Shown piece after piece: positions 1 to 13,421 of a stretch of 64,000 nt of DNA. The stretch spans positions 5,946,058 through 6,010,057 of the forward strand of contig NC_035168.2 of assembly GCF_001659605.2 (NCBI RefSeq), written 5' to 3'. This DNA comes from Manihot esculenta. Lineage: Eukaryota > Streptophyta > Magnoliopsida > Malpighiales > Euphorbiaceae. Under the pieces are notes generated by a model. The model saw only the letters and a list, made by a program, of their open reading frames with translations, was not told the origin of the DNA and did not search any database. Every line of letters begins with the position of its first letter. The first letter of the stretch is position 1. Position numbers and translations under genes: made by a program.

Positions 1-186
1 GCGGCCGAACCTGGAAATGCCTCCTTGGTCTTTTTCATTCAAAACTTAATTTCCTTCTTACTTAAAATCATAAAATACATTAAAAAATTTTATAAAAACA
101 TGATTTTACCCTTCTAGAGGTTTCCGACATCCGAGATTCCACTGGACGGTAGGAATTTCAATATTGGAGTCTAGCCGGGTATTACA
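1..186 (-). mobile_element. Left copy of repeat X, terminal part (LTR-like)
   Basis: Read on the minus strand from 186, this segment starts TGTAATACCCGGCT and continues through a block that also occurs on the plus strand from 62844 (TGTAATACCCGGCTCG, then a shared GTGGAATCTCGG(A/G)TGTCGGAA core). The two copies face opposite ways and both run off the window. Its outermost bases (GCGGCCGAACC) match the palindrome-rich interior of the right copy. It begins exactly where the antisense ORF of copy A stops matching its relatives, so X appears to be inserted there. A TG start and an internal TATA box in the right copy suggest an LTR, but no internal domain is visible here. Confidence 0.6.
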
Positions 187-3116
187 TCTGGCACCCTCCT
201 GCACAGACTCCTCAGCCCCTGTGAAGGGGACAATCTCCTGCCCTAGATACCTAGCGTCTTCGTCCCTTAGCTCGGAGCCCGCCTCAGGGGGTCCAGTGGC
301 AGTACGAGAAGCTCTTTTGGACAAAGGCCTGTCGTCCTCCCCATAAAGCACCTCCTCGCCATCAGAGTCTTCCTCTGCAGCTCGAAGTTCAGCCAACGGG
401 GTAGAGGGATTGTGTTGAGCTGCCCTCAGGCCTCTATTATACCCAGTGACGAACATGCAGAAGCCCTATTCCATACGACAGTTTTCATCTCATCAGAGCC
501 TTGGAACTCCGCAAGTCGCCTCTCACAAGCCTCAGCTATTTCAGTCTTCAACTCAGTGGACTCCTTGTAATTCTTGAGGTGAGCTTCACAGGCTTGCTGG
601 ATTTCCTCCTTCAGCTCAGCCGACTCTTTATACTCCCTCAAGCGCCTCTCACACTCCCGTTGGACCCTGTCTTCAGCGAGTCTGGCATCCTCGAGCAGGG
701 CTGAGCATTTATGCTCCAAAGTTCTGACCTTATGGCAGAGCTTTAGATTATGAAGTTTAGACTCTTCTGCCGCTGAAGCCAGGTCTCTTATACAATCTGA
801 ACTCTTACTCAGCTCCTGCTCGAGAACCTCGACCCGAGCTAGCGCCCCCTCCTTCTGGACCTCCACCTTGTTAAGACGAGCCTGGACTCCTTCGAAATCA
901 GCCTTCAAGGCCTCGTACTGACGCTGAGCCTCGTCCCTCTGGTTCCTAGCCTCGTCCCTTTCACGAAGGGCATCCACCGTGGAGGACAGCTGCTTCAGGA
1001 CTTCTTCACAGCGGACCTCAGCAGCAGCTGCCCTCTCGTCAGATTCTTTAAGAATCCTCCGAGAGTGAGACAACTCCGCCTCCAGGGACTTGGCATGCTC
1101 ATGGGCCGCGGCTAGATTACTCCGGGCGTCACTGGTGGCAGACAGGTTTTCCTCCAAACGTGCCTCCTTAACCTGGCGATCCACAGACTCTTGGAGAGAG
1201 TGGTCACGAGCGTCCACCTCCAGGAAGAGGCCCATCACCTAGTACAAAAAGAGAAAACTGTCATAACAAAGAAACAAAGAAAATCAGAATACAAGCAAAA
1301 ACCAAAATGAACGATTTACCATCAGGAGCATTTCCCTGATTGTATCTCCCAGCTCCCCCCGAGGTCGAGACCGGAACGCCGCCTGCTCCCTGGTAGAACT
1401 AGATAAAAGACCAATGAGAGCAAGCAAGCGTGGGTCTGAAGCCTCTGTGACACCACCAAACATTCGCTCCTTGATAATTTCGGCAACTACACTTGCGGGA
1501 GACTGGTGGGTGATGTACTCTGTGTTCAAAATGTCGTTGTCAGGAGCAGACAACATGGGTATCACAGGGACATCCTTCTTCTTTTCAAGAGGAGGGAGAG
1601 CTGGAGCTAATTCCTTGGAAGCTTCCTTTCCAATATGAGGGAGAGCTGGAGTTGATTCCTTGAAAGCCCTGGATTTCTTCCTAGCAGGAGCTGGGATGGG
1701 CATTTCAGGGGGGGCAGGACGCTTGTCCCAGCCTTCTCTGTGACACCTCCATCATTAGCAGGGCCGGACCCAACTTCATCAGGAGCAGGGGCATCTCCAG
1801 TAGGGGCCTCCAGGACATCTTCGTCCACGAGAGTAACCTCCTTTCTTTTCCCTGGAGCTTCCTCTTCAGTAGTGGTAGCCTCGGGCCTCACCTTGGAGAC
1901 CTCCTCCTTAGCAACAATGGAGACTTCAAGCCCCACATCAGAAGGGTCCACAGGAGGAAAGACAGGATCCGCCCTCGCCAGCCTAGCGTCCTCAGCCCCT
2001 TCAGAAATAACTCTTGAAACCTCTTCCGTCCTCTGAGTAGAAGAGCGTCGAGGCCAGGGGGCTTTAGAGGACTGGTGAGCCGAGCTCGATTTGCTGCGGC
2101 TGGAGGGATGAGACGACTTGCTACGTCGGGAGCCCGGTCGGGGGGCCTGAGAAGATACCAGGGGAAGAGGAGGTAGAGTAACCGACCTGGAAGAAATAGC
2201 CTCGACCACTCTTTGAGTAGCCTCCTTCATAGATTGCCCAGCCAAGAGAGCATCCAGGGCAGCGTCCATGCTCTCCTGAGATAGCACGAGATTCTTGGGA
2301 GGCTTAATTTGGTCCATTTTCACAGAAGAAGCTGCAAGAGCCACAAAAATAAGACAGGTTAGAGCCATTTTCAGCAAAGCGTCATAAAGACAAAATTAAC
2401 GCAGGCAGATAAAATAAGGTACCCGCGTCCTTAATATCCCGAAGGTTGGACGCATACAAGCACTTTTCGACGTCATACTTCCTCTCCACAGAAGTCAGTC
2501 GAAAGAATCCGACCTGGTCGGTAAGGCTCAGTTGGGGCAGGTTATTGCAGCCCAGAGAGACATCCTCCCAGGCGAGGTCGAGCTCCCAAGCCAACCCCGT
2601 ATTCTTCTTCAACTCCACCACCAGAAACCCCTCTACCCAGCCCTTGATGGAGTCTTTATAACCCGTGAAAATAGACAACCCTCCGCGAGGGGCAAAGTAG
2701 TAAAATTTTTGGCTCGCCTTGACCAACCTAAAGAAGCTGACGAACAGATGAACTGTGGGCGTGAAACCCCAACTCAGACACACAGATTCGAAAGAAGACA
2801 TGAAAAGAATAGAATTAGGGGTTAGCATTCGAGGGGTGATCTCGAAATACTGGAAGACCTCTTTGAAGAATGGAGAAAAGGGGAAGGACAAACTATACTC
2901 CCTCTGTTTGATAAAGAAGACTAGACTGACGTCTCTTTGAGGGTCAACTAGGCCAGGGGGAGAAGGATCAGGAAGAACGATCCTCTCATTCCTGTAAGGA
3001 GCGTGGATGTGAAAAAGAGGGGTATCCAGGTATTCCCTAGAGATGAAACTCCTAATGTTAGACGAAGTGATGCTAGACTCCTAGTTGACGACATCGGGGA
3101 GGCTAGAACTATTCAT
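187..3116 (-). pseudogene. Antisense ORF of copy A: 'putative gypsy-type transposon' (PF04195-like) protein, coiled-coil C-terminus, broken
   Basis: The ATG is at 3116 and the reading runs leftwards. An in-frame TAG at 3083-3081 interrupts codon 12; copy B has a leucine codon there. The frame then stays open to about 2425 and encodes the globular domain typical of plant proteins annotated as Transposase_28/putative gypsy-type transposon (segments such as LTPNSILFM, YYFAPRGGLS, GWVEGF). A GT donor near 2425 and an AG acceptor near 2330 suggest an intron. Next come a Ser/Pro-rich linker (about 2330-1720), a further exon-like block (1703-1320) and a strong coiled coil (1230-480) with three tandem units of about 23 residues (CERRLREYKESAELK-type). 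Two frameshifts, near 1710 in a run of seven Gs and near 460, break the chain. It is a decayed but rather complete copy; the function of the family is unknown. Confidence 0.6.
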
Positions 3117-3338
3117 GGTAAAAGGAGAGGCGTACCTGAGAAACGAGTAGGGCGGTGAGCGAAGGAAAGCAAAGAGAGTAGTAGAGCATAGAAGAGCAAA
3201 CGTTCTGAGGAAACTGACAGGAAATGAAATTCGAAACAAGGAAGAGCCGAAAAGATGTTTTGAACAGTTTTGTCTTTGAGCGGCGCAGTCATTATTACTC
3301 TCGAGGTTTACCCCCTCATCAGCCAGACAATAACTGAC

Positions 3339-3357
3339 GAGAAGGTAAAGGGGCAAT
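3339..3357 (+). other. Polypurine tract of copy A
   Basis: GAGAAGGTAAAGGGGCAAT lies directly before the LTR TG. The same tract sits directly before the copy B LTR at 16832-16850. It fixes the sense strand of the element as plus, opposite to the long coding region. Confidence 0.6.
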
Positions 3358-3853
3358 TGATGACCGCTGGATTTCTTCACCCCAGTCTGGAGTCAGGCCC
3401 ATGATACCAACCCATTATCTAGAGGCCCTCAAGCCTCATATATGCATCAAGTCCGGTCCACTCAGTCTGGAGACCGGACTCCCATCAATCTCCTCAATCA
3501 GGCCGGCCTAGCTCTTTGGCCCGATGAACAAATCCTCTTTGAGTTCAGCCCATATCATATCTTCCGGTCCAGCCCGGAATCAGGAAGGAGACCTATCCAC
3601 CCTTCATGAGGGACCATCCGCATGCGCACCTGGAGAGAATCAGAGGCCGTTACGCATGGGGCAGAGATCTGATTTCCTCGTACATCCGTATCAACGCGGC
3701 AGGGACAGGTGACCCAGTGACATACATTCTGTTACACGTCACTAGCGGACAAAAGAAAACATATAAAATGAGAAGTACTCTCCTCTAGGTCTAAACTTTT
3801 CCCAGTTTTACAGAACCCTTATAAAATCCTATTTTCTGGATCTCAGATCATCA
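3358..3853 (+). repeat. LTR of copy A (496 bp)
   Basis: It starts TGATGACCGCTGG and ends CTCAGATCATCA, so it has short inverted ends (TGATGA/TCATCA). The copy B LTR (16851-17280) shares the start, a middle block around CCGTTACGCATGG, the TTACACGTCACT block and the TCTGGATCTCAG end. A TATAAA at about 3762-3767 on the plus strand, roughly 90 bp before the end, fits a promoter with short R and U5. No second LTR of this copy lies in the window. Confidence 0.7.
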
Positions 3854-5522
3854 AAAATAATAATATATTATAAAATAATTTATTTAATTTAGCTTTTAAA
3901 TAAAGGTATAAAGGATTAGTTTAAAAAAAGAAATTGAATTGAATTTATTTGATTATTAAAAAAATATAAAAACTTAATTAAACCTATATAATTTCGTTGG
4001 GATCTTCAAGCAATTTTTTCTTTTTTTCTTTTCATTTTCCTTCTAAACATTCAAGAAATTTTTTTTTTCATTCACTTTTATTTTTCATCCTCAATTTTCT
4101 TCTCTTTCAAAAAAGTTTTCCAGACAGTGTCAGTTCCTAACCAAGCTCGTTTCCTCCGTCATCGCTCAGTGCGGACGCGTAGTCTCAAATCAAATTCGCA
4201 TGTTTCATCCGCAAGATAGCGTTGCCGTCATTCGATCCGTTTAATTTAAAATCGAATTAAATTAAATAAATTAAAAATTAAAATTTTAATATTTATAAAA
4301 TTGAATTGAATTTATTTTAATTATAAATCAAATTGAATCGAATTGGTCTGATTCAATTCACTTCGATTCTATTTTATCAGTTTTGATTTTTAATAAATTT
4401 TTTTTATTTTTTACACTTTATTTTTAATATTTTAAAATTTAATTAAAATATTTTGATGTTAATATAATTTAATTTCTCTGTATAATTAAAAATAACATAT
4501 TTTATCACTAATCGATTTAGTTTGGTCTTTTTAATTTTTTCTGATTAAAATCGAATCAATTTAAAATAATTAAAATTTTTAAAATTAAAAATTAAACTGA
4601 ACTGAATTAAATAAAAAATTAAATTAAAATTTAAAATTAATTTAATTCGATCCATTCTTTTAATTTAAACAGAATACTTCTCACCTTAGCGGTTGGATAG
4701 ACAATGAGCAGTGATTGTTTGAGAGGACTAAGAAAAGCGTAGCAAAGAGGAGGCCAACGAAGAGCTTATACGCGCCGATTTCAAGACAACAGAACAGAGA
4801 AGCTGTACTTTGAAACCACTGATGAAAAGGAAAAATGTAAAATGAAAAGATATCCAATATAAGCTTCGACTAAAAAGAAACCGTAAATCAAAATATCAAA
4901 TCATATATTAAATCAAATTAAAATTTATAATTTAATCTAATAATAAATATATTTAAATAAATTTAAGAAATCTAATATTTTATTTTTTAATTTTTAATTT
5001 TCATTTTAAAAAAATTAAAATTTATAAAATCATTGATCAATGTGCAAACAAAAAAAATTAAAAATCAAATTATAATCACTCTTTTTTAGATTTTTTAAAA
5101 AGAAAGAAAAATTATAAATGAAAGTAAATATTTTTACTTTTTAAACTTTTTTATATTTATAAAAAAGAAAATAATAATAGAAATAACACTTATTTTCATT
5201 TTTTTTCTTTATGTTTCTCTCCAAGTAACAATCTTTTTTTTTTTTCCTTTACTTATTTTTCTCCTTATACTTTTCACCTACCTGAATAAAGTGTTTCATC
5301 GATAGATAAAAAAATAATAGAAATTAATTCAATAAAGAATTTTAAGTAGATTTTATTATGAATTTATATAATGTGAGATTTTTGGATTGATGTAATATAT
5401 ATATATATATATTTGGTATAAATAAGTCTATTTTTTATTATAAAAGTAATAAATTAAAAAATAATAAATAAAAATTACCTGAATAATTTCATGGTTAAAA
5501 AAGTCTATATGTCGTTATTGCT

Positions 5523-5580
5523 CGTGGCAGCTTCTCAGGATGCCACATGTACCTTTTTTGGTCAAGTATGATTATTATAT
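5523..5580 (+). repeat. Dispersed direct repeat, copy 1
   Basis: CGTGGCAGCTTCTC followed by a TGCCACA(T/A)G block and (T)CAAGTATGAT is repeated at 6777-6832 in the same orientation, about 1.25 kb away, with a handful of differences. It may mark the ends of an old element or a segmental duplication. Confidence 0.55.
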
Positions 5581-5809
5581 GAAGAAAAATTTTAAATACT
5601 CTCAGTTTACTATGAATTTAAAAGAAAAGAAAATTTTATTTTTAATATTTAAAAATTCTTTTTAAAAAATCTTCTCAACCCATTAATTTAATGAGTTAAA
5701 ATTAAAAAATTTTAAAAATTTCTAAAAATTTTATTTTAAAAACTTTTACTCCTTCATAAATTTAAAAATTTTTAAATCTAAAAAATTTCCACCAAAACAA
5801 AGCTTAATG

Positions 5810-6050
5810 CAGGTTCCATCTATTCTTTAGTGATAATTATTTATTTATATTTTAAAAATTTCTTAATTTACAATAGATAAAATTCAAGTAAGAAAAAGAG
5901 TAATATTTAATTCAAATCAAAATAAATGTAGATTGCATCTGTTCTTTTAGTGATAACTATTTATTTATGTTTTAAAATTTTTTTAATTTACGATAGATAA
6001 AATTCAAGTAAAAAAATGAGTAATATTTAATTTAAATTAAAATAAACAAT
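5810..6050 (+). repeat. Two-copy tandem repeat, unit about 120 bp
   Basis: The unit runs from a GCATCT/CCATCT block through GTGATAA(T/C)TATTTATTTAT to GATAAAATTCAAGTAA and a GAGTAATATTTAATT block. It is present at about 5810-5928 and again at about 5929-6050, with roughly ten visible differences. It is non-coding. Confidence 0.7.
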
Positions 6051-6776
6051 CAAATCAAGTGATTTTTGTAATATAATTTAATTTAATTTTTATTTAATTC
6101 GTTCGATTTATATTTTAAAATAATCAATAATTTCAGTTCATTTTATTTAAAAAAAAATTGATTTAACCGAATGCAAAGAAATACAATACTATCATTTTGT
6201 TGAAAATACTAATATGCAGCTTGCATCATCGAATTTTGTTGGCTCACTGTTCCTTAGTCTCGTGAGTCACTTTCGGATCTAAAATTTAAAATCTCTCTTC
6301 TCCTCATACTCACGCGTGCAGACACATTCGATCATACCATTACACGTCGCCGATCTCTCATCAGTCTCTCAAGTGACCCTCTTTAATTTCCTCTCCTTCT
6401 TCCTCACGAGTCACACCATCCTCAATTACTCTTAGAAAAGATCAAGAGGTTTGTTTCATTATTTCTTTTGTCATTGTCAGCCCATCTCCCTTTCTTTGCT
6501 GATTGAGCTTCTTGCTGCACACTATTCGTCGTTCTCGTCTGCTTCTGCATTGCTGACCAGAACTTAATCAGACAGTCCCTACTTCTCAATTCTGGTTGTG
6601 TATGTCCATTATGTGACATTGAATCTATAATTTTAAAAATCAATTCAATCGATTAAAATTATCGAATCAAATCAAATTTCATCTCCTATTCGGTTCAATT
6701 TAAAAATATCTTTAATTTGATTTTTAATTTAATTTCAAATTTTTTAGGCCTCAATAAAATGGTTCATATAGATAAA

Positions 6777-6832
6777 CGTGGCAGCTTCTCCGAATGCCAC
6801 AAGCACCTTTTTATCAAGTATGATGATTATAT
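6777..6832 (+). repeat. Dispersed direct repeat, copy 2
   Basis: Second copy of the block at 5523-5580, same orientation. The sequence between the two copies shows no coding signal. Confidence 0.55.
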
Positions 6833-7224
6833 ATCTACATGACCGTGTATGTGAAAACAAACACTTACACTCGGTTAATCATATCAAATATATAAGTTTT
6901 TAATAATATTTATATGAAAAATTTTAAACATCTGTGTTTTAAAATTAAGTAGAGTGACTCTATTATATATATTGTTTTTTTTAATTAAATTTTAATTATT
7001 TGCGAGAAATAACTTATATTCAAAAAATATTTTTTAATAAAATAAAATTTTCATTATTTAATAATTATAATATTTTTTATAATTTATTCTTATTGAAATT
7101 TAAACTCGACATTTTTACAATTTTAAAAGTCTTTATAATAAAATCCTATAAATATATTAAAATATCATTACATAATGCATAAAAGTTATAAAATTTCCCA
7201 ATCAGACTCTCTTACTAAAATTTT

Positions 7225-7910
7225 TTCACCATTTATTTTTAAAAAATTTATTATTTAATTTTTAAATATTATCATTATTGACAAATCAGTCTCTATAATT
7301 TTTAAAATTCATTTTTAGAAATTTATTAAAACGTTTTAATTTTTTCTCTCTATCAATAAAATACTATTTTATCCTTTTTTTATTAAAAATAAATGAAAAA
7401 TAAAGAAAAAAAATTTAAAATTCAATTTTACCCTCAATTAAAATCATTTATTTAGCTCCTGAATTTTACCATTATTAATAAGTCAGTTCTTACAGTTTCA
7501 AAAATTTATTAAAACTTTTTTATTTTTTTTTTAAATCTATTAAAATATCCATGTCTTTTCTCTTCGTTTAACGAAATAGTCCCTCCTCCTCCTTGAAGAA
7601 AAAGAGGAGGAAAAAGAAGAATCAAAATTGAAAAAGATGAAAAAAAAAAGAAAAAGAGATAGCGTCCAGAATAAAAAAAGATGAGGATGAAGAAAAGAAG
7701 AAAAAGAAGAGGAAAAAGTGTTCAGAAGAAAAAAGAGATAATATGATCTTTTACTATATTTTTAACGTCTATTTCTAGACAGAATGATTATTTTGTTCAC
7801 GAAGAAAAAAGATAAATACGTTTTAATATATTTTTAAAAATGTAGAAATTGATTTGTTAATAATAGTAATATTTAGAAATTAAATAGAAAATCTCTCTGT
7901 ATGTTTTTAA
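7225..7910. repeat. Foldback (MITE-like) element with long imperfect inverted ends
   Basis: A block at about 7252-7347 (TATTTAATTTTTAAATATTA, then GACAAATCAGTCTCT and ATTAAAACG) is found as its reverse complement at about 7818-7895. A weaker related block in the left orientation lies at 7440-7530. The interior holds the purine-rich GAAGAAAAAG tract. There is no transposase, so it would be non-autonomous. Outer ends and target duplication could not be fixed. Confidence 0.45.
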
Positions 7911-9040
7911 AAAAATTTTTGAAAGAAATTAAAATTTTTTTATAAGAATAAAAATTTTCGCTAAATATATATTGTAGGAATAAAAATTTTCGCTAAATAT
8001 ATAATTTTATGTCACTATAAACGGTATTTTACCTCTAGTGGCATTTTTTCTTTCATCACAAAAAACTCAATCTGTCATGGTGACTTATCCTTTGTGAGAG
8101 GGGTTTGCCCTTCTCCCTCTTTTCCCCTAATTATCAGTTTCTTTTCGTTTTTCTTGTTCTCTTTTGTTCGAGTTTCCCATTGTGGATTGTTTAGCCCTCA
8201 GTAAGTTGGGTTTTCATCTTTCTATTGAATTTTTGTGGTTTTAAGAGAGGACACTTTTCCTCTAAAGATCGATTTTAAGTCTTATTAGTCAACTTGGCTG
8301 GTGGCTAGAGAAGAGGTTTAGTTGTATTCTCCCCTTACATGTACCAGGTGGCTAGAGAAAATAATAAATAATAAATAAAATATAAATTTTATTTTCTTTT
8401 TAAAATTTTATTTCCTCTTTAAGTCTGTAATTTTCCTTCCATCCTTATTTTTTCTTAACCCAAATATATTGTAAGAAATTTAGAAAATTAAAAATTACTC
8501 CATTTCGTCAATAATTTAATATAAGAATAATAATTATTAAGTAAAATAATGAAACAATTTCTTGGGACCTGCATTTTGGTCATCCTTATTATAATGAGTA
8601 TCCGCCAAAACTGAATTATTGAAATTTAATTTCTTTTTATATTAACAATATTTAAATTTATGTTGAATCTAATTAAAAATAAATTAAATTATTTTAATTG
8701 ATGATTATTATTTAAATAAAATTTAAATTTATTTAATTTTATATATTTTAACTAATAATTTATTTTAAAAATATTTCTTATTAATAATTTTTATTTAATA
8801 AATTTAATATTTAAATTTTATTTTTTAAAAGAAAATATATAAAAAAAATTATAAATATTATTATAAAATATATATTTTTATATTAAATTAATTATTTATA
8901 CAAATAAATTTTAATAACTAAATTAAATATTATTTTTTAAATTTAAATTCATTTTAAATTCAATTATAACCCTAGGAATACTAAAAAATACCTAACCCGT
9001 TAACCATCTCTATAAAGCAATAATTCCTATCCTCAGGTGT

Positions 9041-9190
9041 CAGAAACGCAAGTCACGCTTTTCTCAGAAAAAGTCATTTTATCAAACTTATGTGTCACAC
9101 ACAAGGGCCTATATAAAACTGCCACCGCGTTCCTCTCTCTCTCTCACTGTCGACAAAGTTGGCTGACACCTGCTCGTGGCTCTCTCTCAG
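9041..9190 (+). promoter_or_regulatory. Possible promoter and spliced leader of an unidentified transcript
   Basis: TATATAAA at 9110-9117 is followed by a CT-rich stretch (TCCTCTCTCTCTCTCAC, 9131-9147) like a plant initiator/leader. A consensus splice donor, CTCTCTCAG|GTAATT, follows at 9190/9191. Together these look like a core promoter plus a first exon on the plus strand, converging on the cytokinin dehydrogenase gene. No downstream exon with a recognisable product was found before 11240. A 39-codon ORF starting at 9292 (hydrophobic, signal-like) is a weak candidate. The product could be non-coding. Confidence 0.4.
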
Positions 9191-11242
9191 GTAATTTCTC
9201 TTTCTAAAATTTTCGTCCTTTTACAACCTAATCCTAATTTTTTTTTCTCTGACCCTAATCCTTATTACTCCCTCTGTTTGCTTAGTCAGAAAATGAAGGA
9301 AAGTAAACTCATGAAGATCTTCCTTGTTTTTATTTTCTGCTGTGTACTATTTTTTCTTGTGTCTTCGTGTAATGTTAGTTGTTCTGTTCTCTGGAATTTG
9401 CGTTTGAACTAAGCCTCTGTTCTCGTTCTTCTTCTTCTTCTTCTTCTTCTTCTTCCTTTTTTATTATAGGTATTTATGTAAGCTTAATGTATTTACTTTG
9501 TTAATATCTGATGTCTGTGGTTTGCTTATTGCGTTTCCTGTTCTTGTTGTTGATGTGCAACGAGATTTTTTATTGTGAACTATTCCTGTTAATATTGGAA
9601 TTTACTGGTTAGGAAACAGTTATGTGGGTTTTGTTTGCTGTATATTTTCATTATTATTATTGTTGTGGGTCAGTCATGCAACTGAATGAGAAAAATATGG
9701 ACCTTGTATTGTTTCAGATATGAATATATAGAATTTTATATGTTTCATTTTTTTATATATAATTCTGTTATTTATTTCCTATTTTAGTTATTTTTTTAAT
9801 GAACTACAAAATTTTTCATATGTTTCGTTTTTTCAAATTTTTCATTCATTTTCTGTAGTTACTACAACATTCCTCCCTCATTACAACTACACTAACATTT
9901 TTCTTCAGATATATCCTAATTCATAGCTATGGCTGTTTTAGTTTTAAACTTTTTATTTTTTTTTGGATGCCTTAAAAAATCTATTTTTTTTATAATTTTA
10001 ATTGTGTTAGAAAGTTTACTTCGTAAATTATCAATTTCATTTAATAAGGAAGGAAAAAGAAAGAAATAAGGAATACACAAAAAGAGAACTAATTGAACAA
10101 AGCCCTTGTTTCTCTTCTCCAACTCTCATAGTTTTACCTTGGAAGTTATTAGTATTCTGTGCCGCTGTTTAAAACATTGTAAGTTGAGATTTTTTAATTC
10201 ATAGGCAAAATAACTTTTGATAAAAATATGTTATCTGTTGGAAAACAAAGTTGGAACATGCACTTATGTCAAAATCTAAGTCTCATTCAACCGATGCATA
10301 TGATATTTCAAACCATGTGAAAACTATATTTAAACTATTTTAGCAGCTAAATACCCAATTGGCTTCATGGGTATGTACATCACATGTTACTATACTATTT
10401 GGCTTCGATTACTTTGCATGGTTGGTTTTCTTTGTGAATAAGTAGGTGGTTTCTCCTTGCCCATTGAATTGATGGAAATTAGATACGGGCAGCTCTCTAT
10501 ATGACATGATTAAGATCATAAATGTGAGGTTAATGCATTCCTTTTTGCAAGATTTGCATACTTCAAATATTCAACTTAATTAACAGCAATTTTAAATGCT
10601 CAGGTTAATTTTTCACTAATGGTGCTTGGTAGTTATACCTCATTTGAGTGTTGTCGATCATTGAAGTTGAACTGTTTTAGTTATATATTGCACTAAAGGT
10701 CAATATGACCGGCTAGAATTTAGCCAAACTATGACTATAATGTTAACTTGTCTGTTACTTTAGCTTGTTATATTTCATTATTTTAGAGATATATATGGTT
10801 TGACCTATTTCCTTTTTCTCTTTTTCTCCCACTTAAAATCTATCTAGAGAAAGAGAACTAGACATATAAAGAGGAGAGAGAATTGATCAAATTATAGTGT
10901 TCAATTCTCTTAAAACTATGAATAAAAGGGCCACCGTCACTGTGGTTATTTCAATATTGTGGTCATGGATTGGTCGAACATAGCTCCCATTATTACAATA
11001 ATTATAATTAACAAAGACCAAGAGTTACATATTGAAGTTTAGAGATAACCCTAAAATAAGGGTAATAAGGGCATAAATTTAGGAGATATTACATCCTAAA
11101 ATAAGGGTAAGGGCATAACTTTAGGAACTACTGATGAAATTAACCCTAAAATGATCTCCCTTATTCCCTTTCTTACTGGTGCTTGTCGTGGAAACTGAAC
11201 AACGTGCTAAGATTTGTAATAATCTACAGTTACGCGTCTTTC
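9191..11242. other. No gene recognised; moderately AT-rich
   Basis: This stretch is less AT-rich than its surroundings and intron-like in composition. It holds a (TTC)n microsatellite (9426-9456). Near 11050-11115 an AAAATAAGGGTAA-type phrase occurs twice. No domain-bearing reading frame is seen. It would contain the 3' flank of the cytokinin dehydrogenase gene on the minus strand. Confidence 0.5.
9426..9456 (+). repeat. (TTC)n microsatellite
   Basis: About ten uninterrupted TTC units in non-coding DNA; likely length-polymorphic. Confidence 0.85.

Positions 11243-13421
<2,179 letters not shown>

Larger units (their letters stand above)
187..3853 (+). mobile_element. Copy A: 3' part of a Ty3/gypsy-like element with antisense ORF
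   Basis: The sense strand is plus: a purine tract (GAGAAGGTAAAGGGGCAAT, 3339-3357) directly precedes an LTR that starts TGATGACC and ends ATCATCA, and the LTR has its own TATAAA on the plus strand near 3762. Upstream of the purine tract lies a long gene-like region coded on the minus strand. Extra antisense ORFs between pol and the 3' LTR are known from the Tat lineage of plant Ty3/gypsy elements; assignment to that lineage is inference because no pol survives here. The left end is cut by repeat X at 186/187. Confidence 0.65.
3854..9040. other. AT-rich intergenic DNA, no gene recognised
   Basis: This is about 5 kb of very AT-rich sequence with many AATTNAATT-type runs, an (AT)n stretch near 5396-5411, a purine-rich block at 7595-7740, and two less AT-rich islands (about 4120-4230 and 6180-6640). 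No open reading frame has recognisable domain content on either strand. Small repeats inside it are listed separately. Confidence 0.6.

Noticed and set aside
164..2036. Plus-strand open frames in copy A
   Set aside because: They are shadows of the minus-strand coiled-coil and linker exons; composition is low complexity and no domain is seen.
10482..10510. GGGCAGCTCTCTAT resembling a miR399 star arm
   Set aside because: No TGCCAAAGGAGA-type mature arm is found within a few hundred bases.
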